Below, piece by piece: positions 1-6,692 of a DNA stretch of 33,519 bases. The translations under genes and the position numbers were made by a program. How positions within the stretch are numbered: position 1 is the first letter of the stretch; each line of letters opens with the position of its first letter. The stretch is from Saprospiraceae bacterium (GTDB lineage Bacteria; Bacteroidota; Bacteroidia; Chitinophagales; Saprospiraceae). The notes below the pieces were generated by a model, which ran no database searches, was not told where the DNA came from, and saw nothing but the letters and a program-made list of their open reading frames with translations. The DNA lies in NCBI GenBank assembly GCA_020628475.1, contig JAHDFB010000036.1, forward strand, positions 1 to 33,519, in the 5' to 3' direction.

Positions 1-75
1 GTAGGGGATAAAGTGTTCGTATTAGCACAACCAAGAGCCATACAAAAATTGGATAGAATCTTCTCCAATGATTAA
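1..75 (+). CDS. trkA: TrkA potassium uptake protein, C-terminal end (partial)
   Basis: The reading frame is open from the first base and stops at TAA 73-75, leaving 24 codons. The visible residues (VGDKVFVLAQPRAIQKLDRI and a short tail) look like the last strand and helix of a TrkA_C/RCK_C domain, the cytoplasmic ligand-binding module of the regulatory subunit of Trk/Ktr potassium transporters. The trkH frame follows directly, and its natural ATG (68) overlaps this stop by 8 bases, a usual trkA-trkH arrangement that suggests translational coupling. Identity rests on a short tail plus context, so it is good but not certain. Confidence 0.75.
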   Translation, partial: VGDKVFVLAQPRAIQKLDRIFSND

Positions 76-193
76 TATACAGCCGATTTCAAATGTATTG
101 GGAGTGCTACTTCTGATTCTAGGGGCCATGATGGTCTTTTTAGGATTGGCCTTTCATTTGGCCGAAAACAGTACGATGTGGGCTTTTGGATAA
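68..193 (+). pseudogene. trkH: 5' part of trkH, ended by an in-frame TAA
   Basis: ATG 68 opens a 41-codon frame beginning MINIQPISNVLGVLLLILGA that stops at TAA 191-193. It encodes the first hydrophobic helix expected at the N-terminus of TrkH and overlaps the trkA stop, the normal trkH start arrangement. The frame is the same as that of the remaining trkH sequence, which resumes straight after the stop with AGLLTMTVGAVLWY. No shift is needed, so one base change accounts for the break. This is either a real nonsense mutation, a recent pseudogene, or a base-call error. Nothing suggests stop-codon reassignment, because TAA ends many other genes here. Confidence 0.75.
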
Positions 194-199
194 GCGGGT

Positions 200-1519
200 T
201 TGTTGACGATGACAGTAGGAGCCGTATTGTGGTATATTAAATTTGGAACAGGCGTCAATGTCAATAAACGAGAAGGGTATTTGATCGTTGCCTTGGCTTG
301 GATATTTATGGTTTTGTTTGGTTCACTACCTTATTATTTTTCGGGCGTTAGTACTGAATGGAGCAATATCATTTTTGAATCCGTATCTGGATTTACCACC
401 ACGGGGGCAACCATATTTAATGATATAGAAGCTCTACCGAATAGTATTTTGGTTTGGAGAAGTATTACACAGTGGATTGGTGGAATGGGTATTATTGTAT
501 TGACAGTCGCACTTTTTCCTTTGTTAGGCATTGGTGGCATTCAGTTGTTTGCTGCTGAAGCTCCTGGACCTACTAGTGATAAAATCCACCCTCGAATCCG
601 AGAAACCGCCAAGCGATTGTGGTTTATTTACGTCGGCTTGACCGCCTTATTGATTCTTATATTATATCTAGAAGGAATGACTTCTTTTGATGCCTTAAAT
701 CATGGTTTGACCACTATGGCAACGGGAGGATTTTCTACCAAAAACGCCTCTATTGCATTTTATGACAGTAGACTGATTCAATATACCTTGTGTTTGTTTA
801 TGTTGTTGGCTGGTACGAACTATGCCGTCATATTTTTTGGATTACGCGGTAAATTCCGGACGGTATGGAGAAATGAAGAGTTTCGATTCTATATATTCGT
901 CGTGTTTGTATTTGTATTAATGATTGCGGCAGGGATCGTGCATCGCTCTCATTTGGGCTTGGAAGAATCCTTTAGGACCGCCCTTTTTCACGTAGTATCA
1001 CTTATTACAACAACCGGATATGTTACCACGGATTATACCGTTATTTCACCGTTTATCACCTGTATGTGCTTTTTGCTCTTGTTTGTAGGTGCTTGTGCAG
1101 GATCGACTTCTGGAGGTATCAAACTGATCCGTCATATGGTCTTTGTTAAAAATTCTTTTTTAGAATTTAAACGCATTCTTCATCCACGGGCAATGATCCG
1201 AATCAAAATGAACAAAGAATTAGTTGCTCCTAGGATATTGACGCATATATTGGTGTTTTTACTGTTATATCTGGGAATATTCGTAATTGGTACCATTGTT
1301 ATTTCTGTTTTGGGACTGGATCTATTGTCGGCAGCTGGCGCGGTTAGTACCTGCCTCGGAAATGTGGGACCAGGCATCGGATCGGTTGGTCCAGTCGATA
1401 ATTTTTCAGAAGTCTCCGGCTTGGCGAAATTCATTTTATCCTTTATTATGTTGATGGGGCGCTTGGAATTATTTACCATTTTGGTGCTGTTTACACCTTA
1501 TTTCTGGAAAAACAATTAG
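200..1519 (+). CDS. trkH: TrkH-family potassium transporter, main body, separated from its N-terminus by a stop codon
   Basis: Membrane-embedded potassium-translocating subunit that works with TrkA at the inner membrane. The four pore loops are visible: SGFTTTGATIF, TTMATGGFSTKN, ITTTGYVTTDY and CLGNVGPGIG, each with the filter glycine, separated by hydrophobic helices. The 439 codons from TTG 200 (next ATG at 209) lack the first transmembrane helix, which lies upstream in the same frame behind TAA 191-193. Restoring that codon gives about 483 residues, the usual TrkH length. All pore loops are intact, so decay, if real, is recent. A product restarting at 200 or 209 is possible but would lack helix 1. 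Ends at TAG 1517-1519. Confidence 0.85.
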   Translation: MLTMTVGAVLWYIKFGTGVNVNKREGYLIVALAWIFMVLFGSLPYYFSGVSTEWSNIIFESVSGFTTTGATIFNDIEALPNSILVWRSITQWIGGMGIIVLTVALFPLLGIGGIQLFAAEAPGPTSDKIHPRIRETAKRLWFIYVGLTALLILILYLEGMTSFDALNHGLTTMATGGFSTKNASIAFYDSRLIQYTLCLFMLLAGTNYAVIFFGLRGKFRTVWRNEEFRFYIFVVFVFVLMIAAGIVHRSHLGLEESFRTALFHVVSLITTTGYVTTDYTVISPFITCMCFLLLFVGACAGSTSGGIKLIRHMVFVKNSFLEFKRILHPRAMIRIKMNKELVAPRILTHILVFLLLYLGIFVIGTIVISVLGLDLLSAAGAVSTCLGNVGPGIGSVGPVDNFSEVSGLAKFILSFIMLMGRLELFTILVLFTPYFWKNN

Positions 1520-1558
1520 ATATAACGATTACAATTTAAGTGATCAATTTACGTTAGG

Positions 1559-1576
1559 TGGATAGAATCCTATCCA
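1559..1576 (+). promoter_or_regulatory. Perfect 7-bp hairpin just upstream of a lipoprotein start
   Basis: TGGATAG, loop AATC, CTATCCA. It ends 6 bases before ATG 1583 and so covers the place where a ribosome binding site would be. It could tune translation, be an operator, or act as a weak terminator after trkH; it has no T-tract. The function is not known. Confidence 0.35.
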
Positions 1577-1582
1577 TCCATT

Positions 1583-2410
1583 ATGAAGTATGTACTCTAT
1601 TTTACGGCGGTGATGTTCTTATATTCTTGTACATCATCTACACCTAGACCCGATATACACATTGAATTACCCTATTCATTTGAAGATGGATTTGAAACGG
1701 AAGATCTCAATAAAGAAGCATTGATTGTTCCTGGTGGAAGCCGTTGGACAAAGGTCCAACAAGTAAATCCAGTCATGGCGAATAATGCATGGTCCGTGCA
1801 GGATGAAAAAGTTTCCGAAGGCGCACATGCGCTACACCTATTGGCGCAACCATCCGATGATATATTATCCAAAATGGATATTGAAAAACAGGGGTTCTAT
1901 GCTCCAGAAGGAAGTACCATTCGAATAGAGGCAGACTTCTTCATAAAATCAACTTCCGACGAATTGAAAGATTTATTTTTGATTGATGTAGAGTGCTGCT
2001 CTTGCTGGGATCCTAGTGTTGATAACAATCAATGTCCTGGAATACGACTCAAATTGAGTGAAGATAATTTCTTATCCATAGAACGAGGTAAAATATTAGG
2101 ATCTAGTTTACATCAAACGGAAAGGACATTTCCTTTAGGAGAATGGGTTAACATCATTTGGCAAATGGAACTTTCTCCAGATCAAGAAGGTCTGAACATT
2201 TTATACATCAATGGAGAGCCGGTGTTACAAGAAACAGGACATAATATGCCGAATGCTGCCGCTTTTAAATCTGAATTTGAACAACACGGAATCGAATTTG
2301 AGCTTCAAGCTCCTTTGGTATACGAAAGAATTCAAATTGGAGCAACAGCTAACCCTACATCACATCAAGTAGAGATGTATGTGGATGATTTTAGACTGAA
2401 CATTGAATAG
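1583..2410 (+). CDS. Unrecognised lipoprotein, probably beta-sandwich
   Basis: 275 residues. The N-terminus has a short hydrophobic signal ending in a lipobox (FLYSC at about residues 12-16), so the mature protein should be lipid-anchored in the cell envelope. The body is acidic and beta-rich, with a Cys-containing stretch (VECCSCWDP) near residue 140 and a C-terminal YVDDFRL motif. That ending is seen in concanavalin-like jelly-roll folds of LamG or polysaccharide-lyase type, where the last strand reads YVDDF. No catalytic residues can be assigned, so a sugar-binding or lyase-like role is only a suggestion. It stands alone between trkH and a convergent minus-strand group. Start chosen at the ATG that puts the signal peptide first. 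Confidence 0.7.
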   Translation: MKYVLYFTAVMFLYSCTSSTPRPDIHIELPYSFEDGFETEDLNKEALIVPGGSRWTKVQQVNPVMANNAWSVQDEKVSEGAHALHLLAQPSDDILSKMDIEKQGFYAPEGSTIRIEADFFIKSTSDELKDLFLIDVECCSCWDPSVDNNQCPGIRLKLSEDNFLSIERGKILGSSLHQTERTFPLGEWVNIIWQMELSPDQEGLNILYINGEPVLQETGHNMPNAAAFKSEFEQHGIEFELQAPLVYERIQIGATANPTSHQVEMYVDDFRLNIE

Positions 2411-2433
2411 TCTTGTTTATAGTTAGGAGAGCC

Positions 2434-2616
2434 TTATTCTTCTTCGGACTTCAGGTGTTTTAATTTTTTGTCCTTCACTTCTTTATTAAGAAATGAGTTC
2501 AGTTGGTCAATGTCAAAGTTTCCTTTGATTTCGCCCAATTTGTTGATTTTAATATCAAAACCCCGTAACTCCTCATGTACTTCAGGATTTCCGTCTTGTT
2601 TCATTTTCTTTGGCAT
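2434..2616 (-). CDS. Small charged conserved-looking protein, function unknown
   Basis: 60 residues, MPKKMKQDGNPEVHEELRGF at the start and KDKKLKHLKSEEE at the end. There is no signal peptide or membrane segment, so it should be cytosolic. It is rich in Lys, Glu and Asp. From memory, small proteins of this pattern (GNPEVHEEL...GFDIKIN...FLN) recur in Bacteroidota genomes without an assigned role; this is not checked. It lies 51 bases downstream of a lipoprotein gene on the same strand and could share the gpmI transcript. Coding nature is supported by the clear motif structure and the lack of any competing gene on the plus strand. Confidence 0.65.
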   Translation of the reverse strand: MPKKMKQDGNPEVHEELRGFDIKINKLGEIKGNFDIDQLNSFLNKEVKDKKLKHLKSEEE

Positions 2617-2667
2617 AAATGCTTTTTATTTATATAACGAATCAATAGAAAGTGGAGTTTCACTTTT

Positions 2668-3180
2668 CTACCATTTCCACATTATTTTCAAGATGCTTTT
2701 GTTTCCTATAATTGATTTTGATTGATTCTCAATGAGAATAGATTTGTCCATATTCCAGATTACTCGTTTACTCAAATCGGAGATAATCGTTTCGTTTAAG
2801 TAATCAATTTTAATAGATTCAATGATATCGTTCTGTTTAATAATTTCTACTCGTTTAATTTTCATGGTAGGATCTAAGGCTTCATAGAGTTCGATGTCTT
2901 GTTCATTGGTTACCTTGTATTTATCGTACCATTTCGCCTTATTGATATTAAATTCTTTAAGATATTCATAAGCTTTGGAAAGATCGTACTGCGGCATTGT
3001 TCGGATTTCTTCTTGATCGCTGGTGGTAATCGTCATCTCCACATCTTTCGGTTCGTTTCTTTGAATCTTACTTTCGATGAGTTCATCGATGTCGAAAAAA
3101 CGAATAGAAGGATCTATCGGATTGCTTTCGGTGCAAGCGACAAGTAGTAGAAAACTGGCTATTACAACAACTGTTCTCAT
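2668..3180 (-). CDS. Hypothetical lipoprotein downstream of gpmI
   Basis: 170 residues with a signal peptide ending in the lipobox LLVAC (Cys16), so it is probably an envelope lipoprotein. The mature part is charged and mixed alpha/beta, with repeated Ile-rich segments and the basic, Trp-ending C-terminus LKIMWKW. I do not recognise the family. Its ATG overlaps the gpmI stop by four bases (ATGA at 3177-3180 on the minus strand), so it is almost certainly translated with gpmI. The coupling probably reflects transcription layout rather than a glycolytic role, since the two products act in different compartments. Confidence 0.7.
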   Translation of the reverse strand: MRTVVVIASFLLLVACTESNPIDPSIRFFDIDELIESKIQRNEPKDVEMTITTSDQEEIRTMPQYDLSKAYEYLKEFNINKAKWYDKYKVTNEQDIELYEALDPTMKIKRVEIIKQNDIIESIKIDYLNETIISDLSKRVIWNMDKSILIENQSKSIIGNKSILKIMWKW

Positions 3181-4703
3181 GATTGCACTAATATTTTTCC
3201 GGTCATTTGTGTAGCTGCTTCGACACCCATCAAATGCAATAAAGTAGGGGCAATATCGCCTAATTTTCCAGCTGTTATCTTTCCGACAGGATCATTACTC
3301 ACGTATATTATAGGTACCAAGTTGGTGGTGTGGGCCGTATGTGGCGAACCATCTTCATTTTGCATAATATCAGAATTTCCATGATCGGCAATGATAAGGA
3401 TTTCATATTGATGTTCAAGTGCCGTTTCGATGGATTGCTGTAAGGCTTTATCCACGGTTTCTGCTGCTTGAATAGCCGCTTCCATAATGCCCGTATGTCC
3501 CACCATATCTGTGTTGGCAAAATTCAAACAAATAAAATCAGGTTGTTCCGTACGTATACTATTGCAAACAGCGTCAGCAATTTCATAAGCACCCATTTCC
3601 GGTTGAAGATCATAGGTTGCTACCTTAGGTGAAGGAATCATAATGCGCTTTTCACCCTTAAAAGGTTTTTCTCGACCACCCGAAAAAAAGAAGGTAACAT
3701 GAGGATATTTTTCTGTCTCGGCGATTCGTAATTGACTCAAATCATTCGATTCTATAACTTCACCCAACGTCATGGGGATTTCTTCTTTGGAAAAAATAAC
3801 GTTGATGTTTTCAAAGGATTCATCGTAGCGCGTCATGGTATAGAATTCCAAATTAAGTTTTTCCATTCCATTTTCTGGAAAATCCACCTGAGTAAGTGCT
3901 TCGGTTAGTTGTCTAGGTCGATCCGTTCTATAATTATAGAATAAAACGATATCCCCATTTTTAATTTGTGCAATATCCTGTCCGTTTTCTTGAATACTGA
4001 TCGGGCGAACAAATTCATCGCTTATTCCATTTTCGTAAGAGGCTTTGATGGCTTCTGTCGCATTTGAATATTTTTCACCATCACCTCTGACTAATAGGTC
4101 ATAGGCTAATTGGATTCTTTCAAATCGTTTGTCTCGATCCATAGCATAATATCGACCTATTACGGATGCAATTTTAGCTGTTTTATCTGCTATGTGTTCT
4201 TCTAGCTCTTGTATAAATCGAAGGCCGGAATCTGGGGCAGTATCGCGTCCGTCCAGAAAAGCATGAATATATACTTGTTCAATGCCTTCGTTGTCCAAGC
4301 TGCTAATGATTGATTTTAGATGTTCTATATGCGAGTGGACGCCGCCATCAGAGACCAAACCTAAAAGATGGACAGCTTTCTGATTTGTTTTCGCATCATC
4401 TAAAAGCGTTTTCATAGCAGGCATCTCTACTAGGGTGTTGTCGCTACATGCATTGTTGATACGTACTAATTCCTGATGTACTATTCTTCCTGCACCGATG
4501 TTGAGATGCCCTACTTCCGAATTACCCATTTGACCTTCGGGTAAGCCGACTTCTGAACCAAAGGTTATCAAATTACTATTGGAATACTTTTTGAGCAGAC
4601 TATCGTAAAAAGGAGTGTTTGCTTGGCTTAAGGCGTCAACGGACGGATTGGTCCCGATACCCCAACCATCTAGTATTACAAGAAATGATTTGCGAGGATT
4701 CAT
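3177..4703 (-). CDS. gpmI: 2,3-bisphosphoglycerate-independent phosphoglycerate mutase
   Basis: Cytosolic enzyme interconverting 3- and 2-phosphoglycerate in glycolysis and gluconeogenesis, using two metal ions (usually manganese) and a phosphoserine intermediate. The 508 residues match the usual length of about 510. Visible motifs: LVILDGWGIG with metal ligand Asp12, GQMGNSEVGH with nucleophile Ser62, DGRDTAPDSG, the RYDESFENI region, and the C-terminal metal site ADHGNSDIM...HTAHTTN. Start ATG 4703 gives the standard MNPRKSFLVILDGWG opening. It leads a minus-strand group with the overlapping lipoprotein gene. The start codon lies in a small hairpin (4698-4712). Confidence 0.97.
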   Translation of the reverse strand: MNPRKSFLVILDGWGIGTNPSVDALSQANTPFYDSLLKKYSNSNLITFGSEVGLPEGQMGNSEVGHLNIGAGRIVHQELVRINNACSDNTLVEMPAMKTLLDDAKTNQKAVHLLGLVSDGGVHSHIEHLKSIISSLDNEGIEQVYIHAFLDGRDTAPDSGLRFIQELEEHIADKTAKIASVIGRYYAMDRDKRFERIQLAYDLLVRGDGEKYSNATEAIKASYENGISDEFVRPISIQENGQDIAQIKNGDIVLFYNYRTDRPRQLTEALTQVDFPENGMEKLNLEFYTMTRYDESFENINVIFSKEEIPMTLGEVIESNDLSQLRIAETEKYPHVTFFFSGGREKPFKGEKRIMIPSPKVATYDLQPEMGAYEIADAVCNSIRTEQPDFICLNFANTDMVGHTGIMEAAIQAAETVDKALQQSIETALEHQYEILIIADHGNSDIMQNEDGSPHTAHTTNLVPIIYVSNDPVGKITAGKLGDIAPTLLHLMGVEAATQMTGKILVQS

Positions 4704-4717
4704 ACAATGAATATTGT
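4698..4717 (-). promoter_or_regulatory. Two alternative small hairpins at the gpmI start codon
   Basis: In gpmI mRNA sense, ATTCAT-TGT-ATGAAT puts the start ATG in a 6-bp stem, while the overlapping ACAAT-ATTC-ATTGT forms a 5-bp stem just before the ATG. The two are mutually exclusive. Both are short and AT-rich, so chance is a fair explanation. Confidence 0.25.
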
Positions 4718-4878
4718 GATTTTTAAGTCCTAAAGAACTGTTAACGATTTAAGAAAATTGAAAAAATCCGAAACTTTCATCTCCTTATCAATCGTTCATA
4801 AAATAATAAAGAGTAAAAATCAGTTATAGTTCGGGAGTTTTCCGCATTAGCTGATCACAAACATAAAAAGAATAAACA

Positions 4879-5265
4879 ATGAAAAATCTATTTCTTACCG
4901 GCATACTACTTACTTTCTTCGGATCGATAAGTTTTGGACAGAATATATCCAGTTATTTCAAGGATATAGCGAAGTCAGATTTGAGTGCTATATCAGAAAG
5001 ATTTAGTGAGGATATGGAGGTTTGTGTAAATGATGAGCAAGAATTCATGTCAAAGGCTGAGGCAATTAAAGCCATTTCGACTTTCTTAGAAGATATGAAG
5101 CCCATCTCAGCATCTGAATTACATCAGGGTAGTTCTAAATCAAAGAATTCTCAATATCGGGTAGGGCAATTGAAAACGTCCAAGGGCAATTTTAGAGTAT
5201 TCATATACTTAGAGGGAGATGCTTCCGATTACGAGATTGTAGGTATCCTTTTTAATCCCGAATAA
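4879..5265 (+). CDS. DUF4783 family exported protein (NTF2-like)
   Basis: 128 residues. A signal peptide (MKNLFLTGILLTFFGSISFG, cleavage near GQ) sends it to the periplasm. The rest matches the Bacteroidota family DUF4783, an NTF2-like alpha+beta fold: helix with DIAKSDLSAISERFSEDMEV, the KAEAIKAISTFLEDM helix, then the strands YRVGQLKTSKGNFRVFIYL and YEIVGILF. Length is typical. No enzymatic residues are evident and the family role is unknown. It is divergent from gpmI across 175 bases and stands alone. A REP-like palindrome starts 7 bases after its stop and may double as its transcript end. Confidence 0.8.
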   Translation: MKNLFLTGILLTFFGSISFGQNISSYFKDIAKSDLSAISERFSEDMEVCVNDEQEFMSKAEAIKAISTFLEDMKPISASELHQGSSKSKNSQYRVGQLKTSKGNFRVFIYLEGDASDYEIVGILFNPE

Positions 5266-5272
5266 TATAATA

Positions 5273-5343
5273 TGGGCGATACCATGAAGTCCCATGAGCG
5301 AGCTCATAGAACTTCATGGCCCCGGTAATCCATGGTTTCATCC
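5273..5343 (-). repeat. REP-like palindrome, left copy
   Basis: On the plus strand, CCATGAAGT (5282-5290) pairs perfectly with ACTTCATGG (5311-5319), and inside lies ATGAG-CGAG-CTCAT (5294-5307) behind symmetric 3-base internal loops. Read on the minus strand, a 20-base head GGATGAAACCATGGATTACC precedes the hairpin and a tail ATCGCCCATA follows. The same head (17 of 20), a hairpin and the tail recur in the opposite orientation at 6586-6650, beyond the transposase-like gene. This head-hairpin-tail plan is that of REP elements served by RAYT transposases. Confidence 0.7.
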
Positions 5344-5576
5344 TTCATGACATCTCTTGATAAAGAAGGAGACTAATTGGAATCAGCAGAAATTTCACCT
5401 TCATCTATATTTATTGAAAAGTATGTCATTCAGGAGCTCCCGTTGGTCGCCCATTTCTACCCGTATCGCGATTGAGCTTTAATAGTAGACATAATTTTTG
5501 AGTTACAATCCGGAGATTGTTGGGAAAGGGAGGTTTATTTAACAATAATGTGCTTTAGACTTGGTAGAAATTATTC
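5344..5576. other. Non-coding stretch between REP-like copy and transposase-like gene
   Basis: No credible gene. It holds a 6-bp hairpin ACAATC-CGGA-GATTGT at 5505-5520, about 57 bases beyond the end of the minus-strand transposase-like gene and possibly its transcript end, though without a T-tract. A GGTCGCCCAT string near 5445 resembles the REP tail but has no matching head nearby. Confidence 0.4.
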
Positions 5577-6263
5577 TTAGTCGGGTGGTTTTTGAGTGTT
5601 GTAGGAGCAGTTTTTGTTGTAAAAATTCAGTTGTTGTAGTTTTAATGTGTTTTTGACCCAATTTAGTACTACTAAATCTGGGAGGAACCATTTTTGCTGG
5701 GATTTACTCCAATTTTTGAGTTTAGACGGTGCATTTTTACTGCATAAAAAGACGGAACCTATTACTTCATTACCGTGTATTTTATAATGTTTTTTGATCC
5801 CTCTGTATTTTTTTCGAGGTTGCGCAAGCCGTACAGATTGTTGACGCATAAGATTCAAATGATCGAGGGCTTCTTCTTTTGTTTCAAAATAAAACTTTTT
5901 ATATCGTTCTCTAACTAATACACCTTTTCTCCCTCGTTGATAGTTCACAACTCGGACATAAGTAGAAAGACAAAGCCTCATTCGATTGGAAATAATTTTC
6001 CAAACAGGTCTATTTCGCTTTGAAGAACAGTCTTTAAGATGTGATTGCCTGATCTGATGTTCTTGATGAATATGGACAGCCATCTGAAATCCATCTTTGG
6101 TTATTGCATAATCAATAATTTGAAGATATCCTTTGAGATAATAGTGGAGATATTTTAATAGCGTTTTTGCTTCGTCTATGTTTTCGATATAATTACTATT
6201 CGCGCTGGCAGCACTTTGAAAAATATAAAATCCAGTTGCTTGGAAGGATTTGATTTCTTGCAT
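5577..6263 (-). CDS. Degenerate REP-associated tyrosine transposase-like (Y1/RAYT) protein
   Basis: 228 residues. The central pattern STYVRVVNYQRGRKGVLVRERYKKFY followed by a helix aligns with the Y1_Tnp/RAYT signature (aromatic-rich helix, NKQ.GRKGSLF, F.R, then YIH.NP). RAYT proteins are single-strand endonucleases that move REP palindromes. Here the residues that should form the HUH site read KDGFQMAV instead of the family's NHFHLLV, and the segment that should carry the catalytic Tyr reads ALDHLNLMRQ instead of YIHxNP. Both active-site elements therefore seem lost although the 228-codon frame is intact. Two inverted REP-like palindromes flank it. It may be a domesticated DNA-binding derivative or decaying. 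The C-terminus is basic with several Trp and Asn. Confidence 0.6.
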   Translation of the reverse strand: MQEIKSFQATGFYIFQSAASANSNYIENIDEAKTLLKYLHYYLKGYLQIIDYAITKDGFQMAVHIHQEHQIRQSHLKDCSSKRNRPVWKIISNRMRLCLSTYVRVVNYQRGRKGVLVRERYKKFYFETKEEALDHLNLMRQQSVRLAQPRKKYRGIKKHYKIHGNEVIGSVFLCSKNAPSKLKNWSKSQQKWFLPDLVVLNWVKNTLKLQQLNFYNKNCSYNTQKPPD

Positions 6264-6585
6264 GATGTAATTCTTTTTCTATTAGTGTAATGAAGGCTGC
6301 ATTTCGTTCCATTTTTTCGGATCTTTTTTTAATATTTTTTTGAAAGTCAATGAATATGGGTGGTTCATTCGTAGTGGATCGAGAGATAAATGTAGATAGT
6401 CGTGCTTTTTGTAGGATGAACTTGACAGAAAATGCATCAAATGTTTGTGTGGAAATGTGAGATCTTCATGCAATAGGGGGAGTAGTGGGAGACAATATGT
6501 CTCTCCCGACGTGATGTCTTAAGATGTTTGCTGGGAGGGAATGGTAAATACATACAACAGACTTGAATTTGTCACTAATGAGGAG
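6264..6585. other. Non-coding gap with a hairpin, between transposase-like gene and REP-like copy
   Basis: No convincing gene. A stem GGGAGACA (6487-6494), loop ATA, TGTCTCTC (6498-6505; one G-T pair) is followed by CGACGTGA. The ten bases CCCGACGTGA (6505-6514) recur at 6604-6613 inside the right REP-like copy, so this may be a worn third element. A 63-codon minus-strand frame (6282-6473) has no recognisable features. Confidence 0.4.
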
Positions 6586-6650
6586 GGATGAAACCACGAA
6601 TCACCCGACGTGACCATGGACTACAGTCCATGATCACGGATTGCCCAAAT
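6586..6650 (+). repeat. REP-like palindrome, right copy, inverted relative to 5273-5343
   Basis: Head GGATGAAACCACGAATCACC (6586-6605) matches 17 of 20 bases of the left copy's head. The hairpin is CGTGA-C-CATGGACT, loop AC, AGTCCATG-A-TCACG (8 bp, one mismatch, 5 bp), and the tail is ATTGCCCAAA. The stem sequence differs from the left copy while pairing is kept, which suggests selection or mobility of the structure. It lies directly upstream of the trmB promoter. Confidence 0.7.
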
Positions 6651-6673
6651 AAGTATTTAAATACTTACTTTTG
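6640..6673 (+). promoter_or_regulatory. Probable trmB promoter
   Basis: TACTTTTG at 6666-6673 fits the Bacteroidota -7 box TAnnTTTG. The best -33 candidate is ATTG at 6640-6643, 22 bases away, inside the tail of the REP-like copy. Transcription would start near 6680, leaving a leader of roughly 13 bases before ATG 6693. This argues against the longer frame beginning at 6588. Confidence 0.5.
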
Positions 6674-6692
6674 CGGTCAAAATGTAGGTATT

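Noticed and set aside
191..193. Stop-codon recoding (selenocysteine, readthrough or altered code) in trkH
   Set aside because: TAA ends many other genes here, and no recoding structure is visible next to it.
2468..2725. 85-codon plus-strand frame opposite the small charged protein
   Set aside because: It is antisense to a better-supported gene, and its residues have no family pattern.
6282..6473. 63-codon minus-strand frame upstream of the transposase-like gene
   Set aside because: No family pattern, no promoter, low-complexity SSSSYKK and Lys-rich content. It lies in a gap of REP-type debris.
6588..6692. N-terminal extension of TrmB from ATG 6588
   Set aside because: These codons read through the REP-like hairpin and the -7 box; TrmB homology starts at 6693.
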